Source of the DNA: Spirochaetae bacterium HGW-Spirochaetae-9
GTDB taxonomy: Bacteria > Spirochaetota > Spirochaetia > Treponematales > Rectinemataceae
Length of the DNA stretch: 5,438 nucleotides
Assembly (NCBI GenBank): GCA_002839205.1
Contig: PGXP01000132.1
Location: 1-5,438 of the forward strand
Direction of reading: 5' to 3'
In this document: in pieces, positions 1 through 5,438 of the stretch
How positions within the stretch are numbered: the stretch's first letter is position 1
How the letters are laid out: each line of letters begins with the position of its first letter
Position numbers and translations under genes: made by a program
The notes under the pieces: generated by a model
What the model was told of the DNA's origin: nothing
Seen by the model: the letters and a program-made list of their open reading frames with translations, nothing else
The model's database searches: none

Positions 1-2
1 CC

Positions 3-302
3 CTTATGGAGTTCGCGAACATCAGCGCTGAGCTCGAACTCGCCACGAAGATTTACGGCAGCCTCCTTTCGAGTCTCGAGAGCATGAAGCTTCAGGATGC
101 CTCCGAGAAGGTTTTTGTCGAAGTGATCGACAGGGCCATACCGCCCGAAAAAAAGAGCGAGCCCTCGCGTTCCATGATCTGCCTGGTGGGTACCATGGCT
201 GGCGGCTTTCTATCTGTCCTTCTCGCATTTATGCTTGAAGCCTTCGGGAAGCTCATCGCTGATCCCGAAGTAAGAGCGAAATTTTCTGCTTCAAAAAAAT
301 AA
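3..302 (+). CDS. Wzz/chain-length determinant family protein, C-terminal fragment (5' end outside window)
   Basis: This is the C-terminal end of a polysaccharide chain-length determinant or copolymerase (Wzz/GNVR type), an inner-membrane protein that controls the length or export of O-antigen or exopolysaccharide. The frame is open through the left edge, so the Met at base 6 is probably internal. Counting from that Met, residues 10-40 are an amphipathic helical stretch (KIYGSLLSSLESMKLQDASE) of the kind that ends the periplasmic coiled domain. Residues 41-55 (IDRAIPPEKKSEPSR) form the Pro-rich segment that precedes the last membrane helix in this family. Residues about 57-80 are a hydrophobic segment rich in small residues, followed by a short cytoplasmic tail ending in Lys-Lys. 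No tyrosine-kinase domain follows, so it is not a fused Wzc-type BY-kinase. A glycosyl-phosphotransferase gene follows 35 bases later, which supports the role. Polymer specificity cannot be told. Confidence 0.82.
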   Translation, partial: LMEFANISAELELATKIYGSLLSSLESMKLQDASEKVFVEVIDRAIPPEKKSEPSRSMICLVGTMAGGFLSVLLAFMLEAFGKLIADPEVRAKFSASKK

Positions 303-310
303 GGTATAAT
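282..310 (+). promoter_or_regulatory. Possible internal promoter upstream of the WecA-like gene
   Basis: A perfect TATAAT lies at 305-310, in the 35-base gap before the next start codon. The best -35 candidate at a 17-base spacer is TTTTCT (282-287), a poor match to TTGACA that lies inside the preceding coding region. No terminator separates the two genes, so read-through from upstream is likely and this would at most be an additional promoter. The -10 could also be chance in an AT-rich gap. Confidence 0.22.
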
Positions 311-337
311 TTCCCTTGGTTTAAAAAAGAGTAAAAA

Positions 338-1426
338 ATGCGCTATTCCAGTATTGTGGCTTCGGCCTTGTTGTCAGCCTTGATGATGCCCCTCATCATA
401 GGTTTCGCGGAGCGTAAAAATCTGTATGACTCCACGGGCGAACGAAAAATCCATTCAGGCAATATCCCGCGCCTGGGTGGTATTGGCATGTTCTGGGCAT
501 TTTTCGCTATTCTGTCCCTTTTCGCCTTTTGGGGCAACCGCAGTACTCAGGGTGGCTTAGGGGTAGAACTTGTTGATCTCCTGCCTCTCGCTTTCGGGGC
601 TTTGGGGATGCATTTTCTTGGCCTTGCCGATGATATAAAAGATCTTCCCGCAAGATACAAGTTTCTGATGCAGTCCCTTTTCGCTTTGGTGGCGGTTGGC
701 TTTGGATTCCGCTTCAGGGGTCTTTCTTTCGGAGATTCGCTGCTTACAGGCTCCTGGACCTGGCTTTCTTGGATCTTGAGTTGGGGTTGGATTGTCGGAA
801 TGACCAATGCTTTTAACCTCATCGATGGAATGGATGGGCTTGCCGGCGGCGTCGCTGCGATAGCTTCCCTTGCGTTCAGCGCATTATATTTCATCGAGGG
901 TTACGTGGCTTCCGCTTTTATCTGTTTCACATTGGCAGGCGTCGTCATCGGATTCCTCTTTACGAATTTCCCCGCTCCCAGAGCCAGGATTTTTATGGGT
1001 GATTCAGGCAGCCTATTCCTGGGCTTCATGCTCTCTGTCATGCCCTTTCTTGGTCAAGGAGTCAGGGGATTCGCTGAAAGCAGAACCCGTCTCTCTCCTG
1101 GCCTTCTGCCTTCGATAGCCCTCCTCGCCCTCCCTGTTATCGACACCCTGTACGCGATACTCAGACGCTGGTGGGCAGGACTCAGCCTCGCGACACCGGA
1201 TAGGAAACATATACATCACCGTCTCCTCGACCTCGGCTTCACGCCTCGCAGGATCCTGATGATTGTATACCCGCTGACAGTCCTGCAGGCCGCAGCTTTC
1301 CTCATAGCATCCAGGATGTCGCCTATCAATTCAGCTGTTCTGAGCATTTCCGTAGTAATCCTCATGAATATATTTTTTATCATTGTCAGCGAATCACATT
1401 CTCGAAAAAATGAGCCCCAAAGATAA
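338..1426 (+). CDS. wecA: WecA/MraY-family polyprenyl-phosphate N-acetylhexosamine-1-phosphate transferase
   Basis: This integral membrane enzyme transfers a sugar-1-phosphate from a UDP-sugar (UDP-GlcNAc in the best-known members) to undecaprenyl phosphate, the first committed step of O-antigen or exopolysaccharide repeat-unit assembly. The 362-residue length is normal for the family and about ten hydrophobic segments are visible. Family motifs occur in order: RKIHSGNIPRLGG (36-48), LGLADDIKDLPARYKF (94-109) with the Mg-binding Asp98-Asp99, NAFNLIDGMDGLAGG (157-171) with Asp163 and Asp166, RARIFMGDSGSLFLG (215-229), and the cytoplasmic DRKHIHHRLLDLGF (288-301). The HIHH box separates WecA-like transferases from MraY proper. 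The ATG at 338 begins just before the first membrane helix; its Shine-Dalgarno is weak (AAAGAG region). The Wzz-like gene lies directly upstream and a regulator overlaps its 3' end. Sugar specificity (GlcNAc versus another HexNAc) is inferred only. Confidence 0.93.
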   Translation: MRYSSIVASALLSALMMPLIIGFAERKNLYDSTGERKIHSGNIPRLGGIGMFWAFFAILSLFAFWGNRSTQGGLGVELVDLLPLAFGALGMHFLGLADDIKDLPARYKFLMQSLFALVAVGFGFRFRGLSFGDSLLTGSWTWLSWILSWGWIVGMTNAFNLIDGMDGLAGGVAAIASLAFSALYFIEGYVASAFICFTLAGVVIGFLFTNFPAPRARIFMGDSGSLFLGFMLSVMPFLGQGVRGFAESRTRLSPGLLPSIALLALPVIDTLYAILRRWWAGLSLATPDRKHIHHRLLDLGFTPRRILMIVYPLTVLQAAAFLIASRMSPINSAVLSISVVILMNIFFIIVSESHSRKNEPQR

Positions 1427-2045
1427 CGAACTCCAGCTCCTCGAAATCATCTACTCAAAAAAGAGTGACACCCAGGCCTCTTCCCAGCGAATACTCGCTG
1501 GCGCGTCTGGCTTATCCCTTGGGATGACGAATGCCCTCCTCAAGCGCTTCGTGGAGAGAGGCTGGGTCAAGCTTATGCATATTTCGGGCCGCAGCATGAG
1601 CTATGCCCTCACTTCTTCCGGCATGGAGGAAGTACTTCGCCGATCCATCGCTTATTTTTCAAGGGCGGTGCGAAGCGCATCCCTCTACCGCGACAAGATC
1701 GACGCCTATATGCGCGACCTAGCCAAGTCAGGCTTCACCACGGTGGTCCTCGAAGGTCCGGCCGAACTCGACTTTCTCTTCGACTACTCCTGTGAACGCC
1801 ATGGCCTTAAATTTGTGAAAAACCCCAGCGGGGAAAAGCGTGATGCCCTAGCCGCCTCGGCTGGAACCATGTTCGTGACCGCTCGATCCTTCCCCCCGTT
1901 TGAGGAAGACTGTGAGGAAATCATCTCCGACAAACCCGATTCCAAGATCGACGGATCGAAGCAGTTGGCTTCCCATGTCAGGCTTTCCGAGATTCTCTTC
2001 GATTGCGCCGACTATCTAGCCTCGAGGGGCAATGTCAGCGTGTAA
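1410..2045 (+). CDS. MarR-like winged-helix regulator of a polysaccharide locus, with C-terminal putative sensing domain
   Basis: This is a probable DNA-binding regulator of the adjacent polysaccharide genes. Starting at the ATG at 1410 gives 211 residues. Residues about 6-75 fit a winged helix-turn-helix: a helix around LLEIIYSKK, a second helix around SSQRILAGASG, a recognition helix around LSLGMTNALLKRFVERGWV (35-53), and a wing ending in SYALTSSGMEEVLRRSI. This resembles MarR-type regulators found in exopolysaccharide clusters. Residues about 108-200 form a second domain beginning FTTVVLEGPAELDFLFDY, a beta-strand/loop/helix start like the degenerate Rossmann-type domain seen in longer members. 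Its ligand is unknown and the glycine pattern is poor. The frame extends upstream to a TTG at 1383, but ATG 1410 is preferred. It overlaps the upstream gene by 17 bases and has no clear Shine-Dalgarno, so it probably depends on translational coupling. A terminator follows 29 bases after the stop. Confidence 0.72.
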   Translation: MSPKDNELQLLEIIYSKKSDTQASSQRILAGASGLSLGMTNALLKRFVERGWVKLMHISGRSMSYALTSSGMEEVLRRSIAYFSRAVRSASLYRDKIDAYMRDLAKSGFTTVVLEGPAELDFLFDYSCERHGLKFVKNPSGEKRDALAASAGTMFVTARSFPPFEEDCEEIISDKPDSKIDGSKQLASHVRLSEILFDCADYLASRGNVSV

Positions 2046-2074
2046 TTGGAATAATCAATTTTTAACTTTTACGG

Positions 2075-2109
2075 GGCCGCCTGCAACATTGTTGCCGGCG
2101 GCCTTTTTT
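2075..2109 (+). terminator. Strong intrinsic terminator of the polysaccharide unit
   Basis: The left arm 2075-2087 (GGCCGCCTGCAAC) pairs with 2091-2103 (GTTGCCGGCGGCC). This gives 7 GC pairs, one T/C mismatch, 5 further pairs and a 3-base ATT loop, followed directly by six T at 2104-2109. It lies 29 bases after the regulator stop and before the next operon. This is a textbook Rho-independent terminator on the + strand and separates the two transcription units. Confidence 0.93.
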
Positions 2110-2115
2110 ATATTC

Positions 2116-2144
2116 TTGCACTTTTTCATATAAAAGCTTACCAT
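2116..2144 (+). promoter_or_regulatory. Candidate promoter for the four-gene cassette
   Basis: The 49 bases between the terminator and the start of the reading frame are AT-rich and should hold the cassette promoter. One candidate is TTGCAC (2116-2121), a 17-base spacer and TACCAT (2139-2144); both boxes are only partial consensus matches. A better -10 is TATAAA (2129-2134), but its -35 would fall in the terminator T-tract. No inverted repeat or operator was seen. That a promoter lies here is likely; its exact position is uncertain. Confidence 0.3.
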
Positions 2145-2167
2145 TGTAGAAGTAAAAAGTGGTGAAC

Positions 2168-2171
2168 AGGA
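2168..2171 (+). promoter_or_regulatory. Ribosome binding site that favours the ATG at 2180
   Basis: AGGA at 2168-2171 is eight bases before ATG 2180. It lies inside the longer version of the frame that would start at GTG 2159, for which no good Shine-Dalgarno is visible. This decides the start in favour of 2180. Confidence 0.6.
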
Positions 2172-2179
2172 AAAAAGTG

Positions 2180-3382
2180 ATGAAGCCAGAATTTGAGCTG
2201 CTTGTCCGCTGTTGCGGAATAGCCCGAAACCTCCCTACCTTTGGGGCATCGACTCAGACAGTACTCCCGAACGGATTCGATGAAGATCTCTTCGTGAAAA
2301 TGGCGATCCAACACAAAACCGCGGCTACCGCCCTCGCGGGGCTCAAGAAGATGGGTATTGCGCTGAACCCGGCCGCGACTCGCACGCTGAAGGCTCATGC
2401 GATGCGCAATAGGCTTGTGCGGGAAATGATTCTTGAGGACGCGCATACGATCACCCAGGCTCTGAAGAACCAAGATATTCCAGCCCTTGTTCTGAAGGGT
2501 CTGGCTTCCTCCAGCGAATTGTATGGCGACCCCTATACCCGCGAATACAACGATCTCGATATTCTGGTGAACCTGCCCAATGTGGAACCAGTCATCTCTT
2601 CCATGGCCGAATTGGGCTGGGTAGCCACCGACTTCCGCAAGCCTGATCCCAGCCATAGAGAATCCGCTTTGATACAGCAACGAGGACACCACGAAACCTT
2701 CTGGAAGAATGGCAGGCCCTTCCGCGTGGAGATACATGACCGCAGCGGTTGGGAAAAAGAACTCTTCAGGCGCGATGACATAGATGCCGTATTCAGCCGG
2801 GCTATCGTCTTGGATACCCCAGTTGGAGGGATTCCCGCTCCAACACTGCCCGACCATGCTCTCCTCATCCTTGCCCATGGGATTCAGCATGCATGGTGTC
2901 TCCTCCATTGGCTTATGGACGCCGCCGCCCTTCTTGCATGTAAGGATAAATCACTTCAGAAGCTGCTCGCCGCCCGTTGCCGCGCTCTGGATATGCAATG
3001 CCAGCTCAAACTGACCTGTGATCTCATCCAGCGTCTGTACCCTATCAACCTGCCCGCGGCGATTGAGTCTTCGACATTCTGTATGCGCAAGCTTGAAAAA
3101 CCCCTGGATTTCGCCTTTACCCAACTCCAGGCCGGTGGAGTGAAATTTTCTTCAATCCGCAATACACTCGCATTCCAGTTCAAGTATTCTTTTCCACTCT
3201 TGCGCAATTCACATGAAAGGAGAACCTCGCTCTTTCAACTCTTCAAGATCCCCCAACCGGACATCGATACTATCCCGCTTCCACGTCCCCTGCTCTTCCT
3301 TCATCTTCTACTCAGGCCATTCTTCATGGCATCTCGAAGAGTAAAAAGGCATAGGGAAAAGCAAGCAGTGCTCAATGGCTGA
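2180..3382 (+). CDS. NTP_transf_5-family nucleotidyltransferase-like protein
   Basis: This 400-residue protein belongs to the uncharacterised nucleotidyltransferase family (NTP_transf_5) that recurs in lasso-peptide and HprK/PqqD-type clusters. An N-terminal helical region covers residues about 1-95. The nucleotidyltransferase core follows: PALVLKG (101-107), then LYGDPYTREYNDLDILV (114-130), in which Asp125 and Asp127 form the metal-binding D-x-D. Next come VEIHDRSG (183-190), with Glu184 as the likely third carboxylate, and a helical segment DHALLILAHGIQHAWC (225-240) leading into LHWLMDAAALL, typical of the family. The C-terminal 100 residues are helical and basic. The ATG at 2180 is chosen over GTG 2159 because AGGA precedes it at a proper distance. 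It is first in a four-gene operon and overlaps the kinase gene by 8 bases. Family members are thought to nucleotidylate or otherwise modify a product of the cluster; the real substrate is not known and none is claimed here. Confidence 0.85.
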   Translation: MKPEFELLVRCCGIARNLPTFGASTQTVLPNGFDEDLFVKMAIQHKTAATALAGLKKMGIALNPAATRTLKAHAMRNRLVREMILEDAHTITQALKNQDIPALVLKGLASSSELYGDPYTREYNDLDILVNLPNVEPVISSMAELGWVATDFRKPDPSHRESALIQQRGHHETFWKNGRPFRVEIHDRSGWEKELFRRDDIDAVFSRAIVLDTPVGGIPAPTLPDHALLILAHGIQHAWCLLHWLMDAAALLACKDKSLQKLLAARCRALDMQCQLKLTCDLIQRLYPINLPAAIESSTFCMRKLEKPLDFAFTQLQAGGVKFSSIRNTLAFQFKYSFPLLRNSHERRTSLFQLFKIPQPDIDTIPLPRPLLFLHLLLRPFFMASRRVKRHREKQAVLNG

Positions 3383-4268
3383 ATACACGTACACCGCGTT
3401 CGGCATGTATATAAGTTCTGAGATTCCCCTGGCCCTGCCTGAAGTCAGTGAGAATACCCCGAAAGACTGGCCTGTCGAAATCGTCCGCGGTAAGGTTCCC
3501 GAATATCCCCACCTCGCACATGCCCTTGGCAGGATACGCTACGGGCGGGTGGGCGACGCGATCGTCTTTGATGTGCCCTGGGCCGCCCGGTATTCCCTGG
3601 AAGGCGATTCGAGGATTGTCGTGGACCCTATCGCCGGCGCGAAGGTTGAATTCCCCGCACTCTACCTCACGGGCCTTCTGCTCACCGTGATGCTGGGAGC
3701 CCGCGGCATCGTAACCTTGCACGGCAGTGCAGTCGCTGGATCTTCCGGTAGCCTCGTTTTCATCGGCGACAAGGGAGCGGGGAAGTCGACTACGGCTGCG
3801 GCCATGACTGCCCATGGGTATAGAATCCTCTGCGACGACGTTATCCCGATTGCGACGGGGCCGCGTGTTCTGCCGGGGATCCCTCTCCCCAAGCTACTTC
3901 CCGATGCCTACGAGAGGCTTATAGGCGATCCTCAGGAGGCTGCTCACCTCTTCGACGGCGCGGGAAAGTACCACGCGAGCCTGCCCGCAGGCACACAGGC
4001 AGCGGCTTTACGGATGATATTTCTTCTTGAGCCATCAGAAGAACCCGTCTTGCGCATTGAATCAGTGAAGGGCGGCGCTAAAATCCGCGCCATCCTCGAG
4101 AACGCCATCTCGCTTGAAGGTATAGACGATCCTATGCTTCTCTTTACCCGCGCTTCGGAACGCCTGGCATCAATCCCCTGCTTCAGGGTGATCCGCCCTA
4201 CTTCGGGTAACTGTCTCGATGAACTCGTCGGTGCTATAATCGGACTGGACAGGAAGGGATCACTTTGA
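3375..4268 (+). CDS. HPr-kinase-like P-loop kinase (HprK-related) of a lasso/PqqD-type cassette
   Basis: This 297-residue protein resembles the C-terminal kinase domain of HPr kinase/phosphorylase. The Walker A motif GDKGAGKST is at 131-139. It is preceded by GIVTLHGSAV (111-120), whose His116 matches the conserved position upstream of the P-loop, and followed by ILCDDVIPI (151-159), whose Asp154-Asp155 match the metal or Walker-B-like acids. Residues 1-100 are a beta-rich region unlike the N-terminal domain of true HprK, which argues against a role in PTS carbon control. Homologues in lasso-peptide clusters (for example the paeninodin cluster) phosphorylate the precursor peptide at its C-terminal Ser, and similar HprK-related kinases accompany PqqD-like proteins elsewhere. 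A peptide or small-molecule kinase role is therefore inferred. The start overlaps the upstream stop (ATGGCTGA) and the stop overlaps the next start (TGATG), so translation is coupled on both sides. Confidence 0.87.
   Translation: MAEYTYTAFGMYISSEIPLALPEVSENTPKDWPVEIVRGKVPEYPHLAHALGRIRYGRVGDAIVFDVPWAARYSLEGDSRIVVDPIAGAKVEFPALYLTGLLLTVMLGARGIVTLHGSAVAGSSGSLVFIGDKGAGKSTTAAAMTAHGYRILCDDVIPIATGPRVLPGIPLPKLLPDAYERLIGDPQEAAHLFDGAGKYHASLPAGTQAAALRMIFLLEPSEEPVLRIESVKGGAKIRAILENAISLEGIDDPMLLFTRASERLASIPCFRVIRPTSGNCLDELVGAIIGLDRKGSL
4251..4259 (+). promoter_or_regulatory. Strong ribosome binding site for the PqqD-like gene
   Basis: AGGAAGGGA lies eight bases before ATG 4268, within the end of the kinase gene. 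It supports ATG 4268 over the in-frame TTG one codon earlier and suggests that the small binding protein is made in higher amounts than its neighbours. Confidence 0.7.
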
Positions 4269-4531
4269 TGATAAAGCTGAACAACGATGTGAGAAAATGC
4301 GTCATAGACGGGGAGATGGTGCTTCTCGACAGCCGCGGCGGAGCCTATTTCGGACTCAATGAAGCCGGCACCCGCATGCTGGAACTGGCACTGGATGCAC
4401 GAGACAGAGAGACGGCCGTCCGCATTCTTATGGAAGAATTCGAAGTCGACGAAGCGACGGTACGGAAGGATTGGGATGAGCTTTTTGCTACTCTGGTTTC
4501 AAAAGGACTAATCTTCACCGATGAATCATGA
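4268..4531 (+). CDS. PqqD-family peptide-binding protein (RRE; lasso B1-like)
   Basis: This small 87-residue protein has the PqqD fold, the RiPP recognition element that binds a precursor leader peptide and delivers it to modifying enzymes. The beta-hairpin region DGEMVLLDSRGGAYFGLN (14-31) is the family signature, with the Asp-x-x-x-Gly-x-Tyr-Phe-x-Leu-Asn pattern. It leads into the first helix EAGTRMLELAL (32-42). The segment ILMEEFEVDEATVRKDWD (53-70) and the terminal helix ELFATLVSKGLI (71-82) match the family's C-terminal winged-helix half. Length is normal for a free-standing B1 protein. The start at 4268 forms TGATG with the kinase stop and has a strong Shine-Dalgarno. The 3' end overlaps the protease gene by 11 bases. 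In lasso systems B1 works with the B2 protease, which is the next gene here. PQQ synthesis is unlikely because no other pqq gene is present. Confidence 0.92.
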   Translation: MIKLNNDVRKCVIDGEMVLLDSRGGAYFGLNEAGTRMLELALDARDRETAVRILMEEFEVDEATVRKDWDELFATLVSKGLIFTDES

Positions 4532-5012
4532 ACCTGGAACTGTCCAAAGGTTTATCAGAGCTATCCGTAGGCATCGACTAGAGGAAATACTTCTACTATC
4601 GATCTTCTGGGTTGCTCTTGCCGTCACAGATATCCGGCTTAAAGCCTTACCCTACCGCTTCAACCGCAGGCTGCTTCATCCAGGAAGACCGAATCCGAAA
4701 TCGGGGGCCCGAAAAAATCGTCGTGGTGAAGCGAGGATGCAGGCAATTTCCCGTCTCGTCGCCCAGGCGGCCTCCCGTCACGGAGTATTCAACATGACCT
4801 GCCTGAGGCGCGCGATTGTGCTGCGTTCTATTCTGAGGTTAACCGGGATCGATGCGGCGCTCATCTATGGCATGCGGAGGACCTCGGGAACGGATAGCAT
4901 AAGCGCGCATGCGTGGCTGGATGCCGGTGGCATTATCCTCGATTGCGGAGCCCCAGCGCGATCCTTCAAGGCATTCGGGCAGGGAAGAGATGAGCGAAAG
5001 CCATCTGCCTGA
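4521..5012 (+). CDS. Lasso-peptide B2-type transglutaminase-like cysteine protease
   Basis: This 163-residue protein belongs to the transglutaminase-like superfamily used in lasso-peptide biosynthesis to cut the leader from the precursor. The catalytic region is clear: Cys94 in NMTCLRRAIVLRSILRLTGI (91-110), His130 in SAHAWLDAGG (128-137), and Asp141 in IILDCG (138-143) as the probable third residue of a Cys-His-Asp triad. The N-terminal 50 residues carry a basic helix and a hydrophobic stretch (EEILLLSIFWVALAVTDIRL, 21-40) as usual for B2 proteins. A strongly basic linker, NPKSGARKNRRGEAR (58-72), joins the two parts. The start ATG 4521 lies inside the PqqD-like gene, with AAGGA 13 bases upstream, a slightly long spacing. 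It is the last gene of the cassette: no asparagine-synthetase-like cyclase follows, and a gene on the opposite strand ends two bases beyond its stop. Confidence 0.9.
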   Translation: MNHEPGTVQRFIRAIRRHRLEEILLLSIFWVALAVTDIRLKALPYRFNRRLLHPGRPNPKSGARKNRRGEARMQAISRLVAQAASRHGVFNMTCLRRAIVLRSILRLTGIDAALIYGMRRTSGTDSISAHAWLDAGGIILDCGAPARSFKAFGQGRDERKPSA

Positions 5013-5014
5013 GC

Positions 5015-5438
5015 CTATCTTTGACGGAACGCGATGCCGAATGTCCCACCTGTTTGAAGGGTGCTGGGAGTGGTCTCATACTGCTCTTCGATGAGCAGGT
5101 GGTAGGATCCCGGATTGAGCTTCAATAGAATGGGCTGAGTGGATAACGCTGTCGTGTAGCCCCTGACCGGTACTCCATTGATATCGGGAACTTCGGTATA
5201 AAGGTCATCCTCGTAAAGTGTCAGCTTTACTCTGCCGGTATGGGCTGCAGAATTTCCCGCCGAATCGCGGTCGGCGAATGACAAGGCGAGATTGGCCTTC
5301 TGGTCCAGGACGAGGCGTCCCCAGGCGGTAGTGTAGCCAGCCGATGCCGGATTGAAGAGGTTGTCGCTCACGCTGACCGTTTCCAGAGCGGCCGTGGCGG
5401 ATTTTACCGTAAAGTCGCCGGAAATCCAGGTGAAGAAG
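5015..5438 (-). CDS. C-terminal part of a beta-rich, probably exported protein (5' end outside window)
   Basis: The frame on the minus strand is open from the right edge to the TAG at 5015-5017, giving 140 residues. The GTG at 5371 is internal, since in-frame sense codons continue upstream (FFTWISGDFTVKSATAALET). The sequence alternates polar and hydrophobic residues in short strands and is rich in Thr, Ser, Gly and Asn, with no Cys and no membrane helix. Segments such as RVKLTLYEDD and ILLKLNPGSYHLLIEEQ resemble the strand pattern of pre-peptidase C-terminal (PPC)-like or similar extracellular beta-sandwich modules, in which a Pro-Gly-x-Tyr turn is common. The likeness is weak and the family is not identified. 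A cell-surface or secreted role is inferred only from composition; any signal peptide would be outside the window. It converges on the protease gene with two bases between stops. Confidence 0.7.
   Translation of the reverse strand, partial: FFTWISGDFTVKSATAALETVSVSDNLFNPASAGYTTAWGRLVLDQKANLALSFADRDSAGNSAAHTGRVKLTLYEDDLYTEVPDINGVPVRGYTTALSTQPILLKLNPGSYHLLIEEQYETTPSTLQTGGTFGIAFRQR

Noticed and set aside
547..894. Minus-strand open frame of 115 codons
   Set aside because: It is antisense to the membrane core of the WecA-like gene; the Pro/Ser/Lys-rich product is typical of the reverse complement of a membrane protein.
1383..1409. TTG start nine codons upstream for the winged-helix regulator
   Set aside because: It is a rare start codon with no Shine-Dalgarno, and the extra residues add nothing to the domain. 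ATG 1410 still overlaps the upstream gene and is simpler.
2138..2908. Long open frame on the minus strand (256 codons)
   Set aside because: It lies wholly against the nucleotidyltransferase-like gene and its immediate upstream region, whose + strand protein has clear family motifs. The minus-strand product shows no recognisable domain, has odd composition, and would run through the cassette promoter and ribosome binding site.
3372..3815. Minus-strand open frame of 147 codons
   Set aside because: It is antisense to the kinase gene, including its P-loop region, and the low-complexity Arg/Gly/His-rich product looks like a shadow of GC-biased codons.
4989..5005. Small hairpin (GATG...CATC with a GAAA loop) near the end of the B2 gene, considered as a terminator
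   Set aside because: There are only four plus two pairs with a bulge, it lies inside the coding sequence, and no T-tract follows.
1..5438. CRISPR array, tRNA/rRNA, insertion sequence or riboswitch
   Set aside because: Reading through the window showed no spaced direct repeats, tRNA-like cloverleaf, transposase frame, terminal inverted repeats or long structured leader; the only noncoding gap above 100 bases (2046-2158) is explained by the terminator and a likely promoter.

Overview
The window looks like a bacterial surface-polysaccharide locus followed by a small peptide-modification cassette. Base composition is mildly GC-rich, genes are tightly packed, and codon use looks even throughout. 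The lineage cannot be fixed from sequence alone. The regulator and the general gene style would fit a Gram-negative-type environmental bacterium such as a spirochaete or deltaproteobacterium-like organism, but this is only an impression.

Left part (1-2109), polysaccharide unit, + strand: the C-terminal end of a Wzz-type chain-length/copolymerase protein (cut by the window edge), a complete WecA/MraY-family polyprenyl-phosphate sugar-1-phosphate transferase (338-1426), and an overlapping winged-helix regulator of the MarR-like type often found in exopolysaccharide loci (best start 1410). The unit ends at a strong intrinsic terminator (2075-2109). Together these genes would start glycan assembly on undecaprenyl phosphate, set chain length, and control the locus.

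Right part (2110-5012), four-gene cassette, + strand: an NTP_transf_5 nucleotidyltransferase-like protein (2180-3382), an HPr-kinase-like P-loop kinase (3375-4268), a PqqD/RRE peptide-binding protein (4268-4531) and a lasso-peptide B2-type transglutaminase-like cysteine protease (4521-5012). All junctions overlap by 1-11 bases, so this is almost certainly one translationally coupled operon. The set matches the accessory and leader-processing half of lasso-peptide (and HprK-related/PqqD) clusters. It lacks the asparagine-synthetase-like macrocyclase and any convincing precursor within the window. What the cassette acts on is therefore the main open question.

Right edge (5015-5438), - strand: the C-terminal 140 residues of a beta-rich, probably exported protein. 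It converges on the cassette with only two bases between the stop codons.
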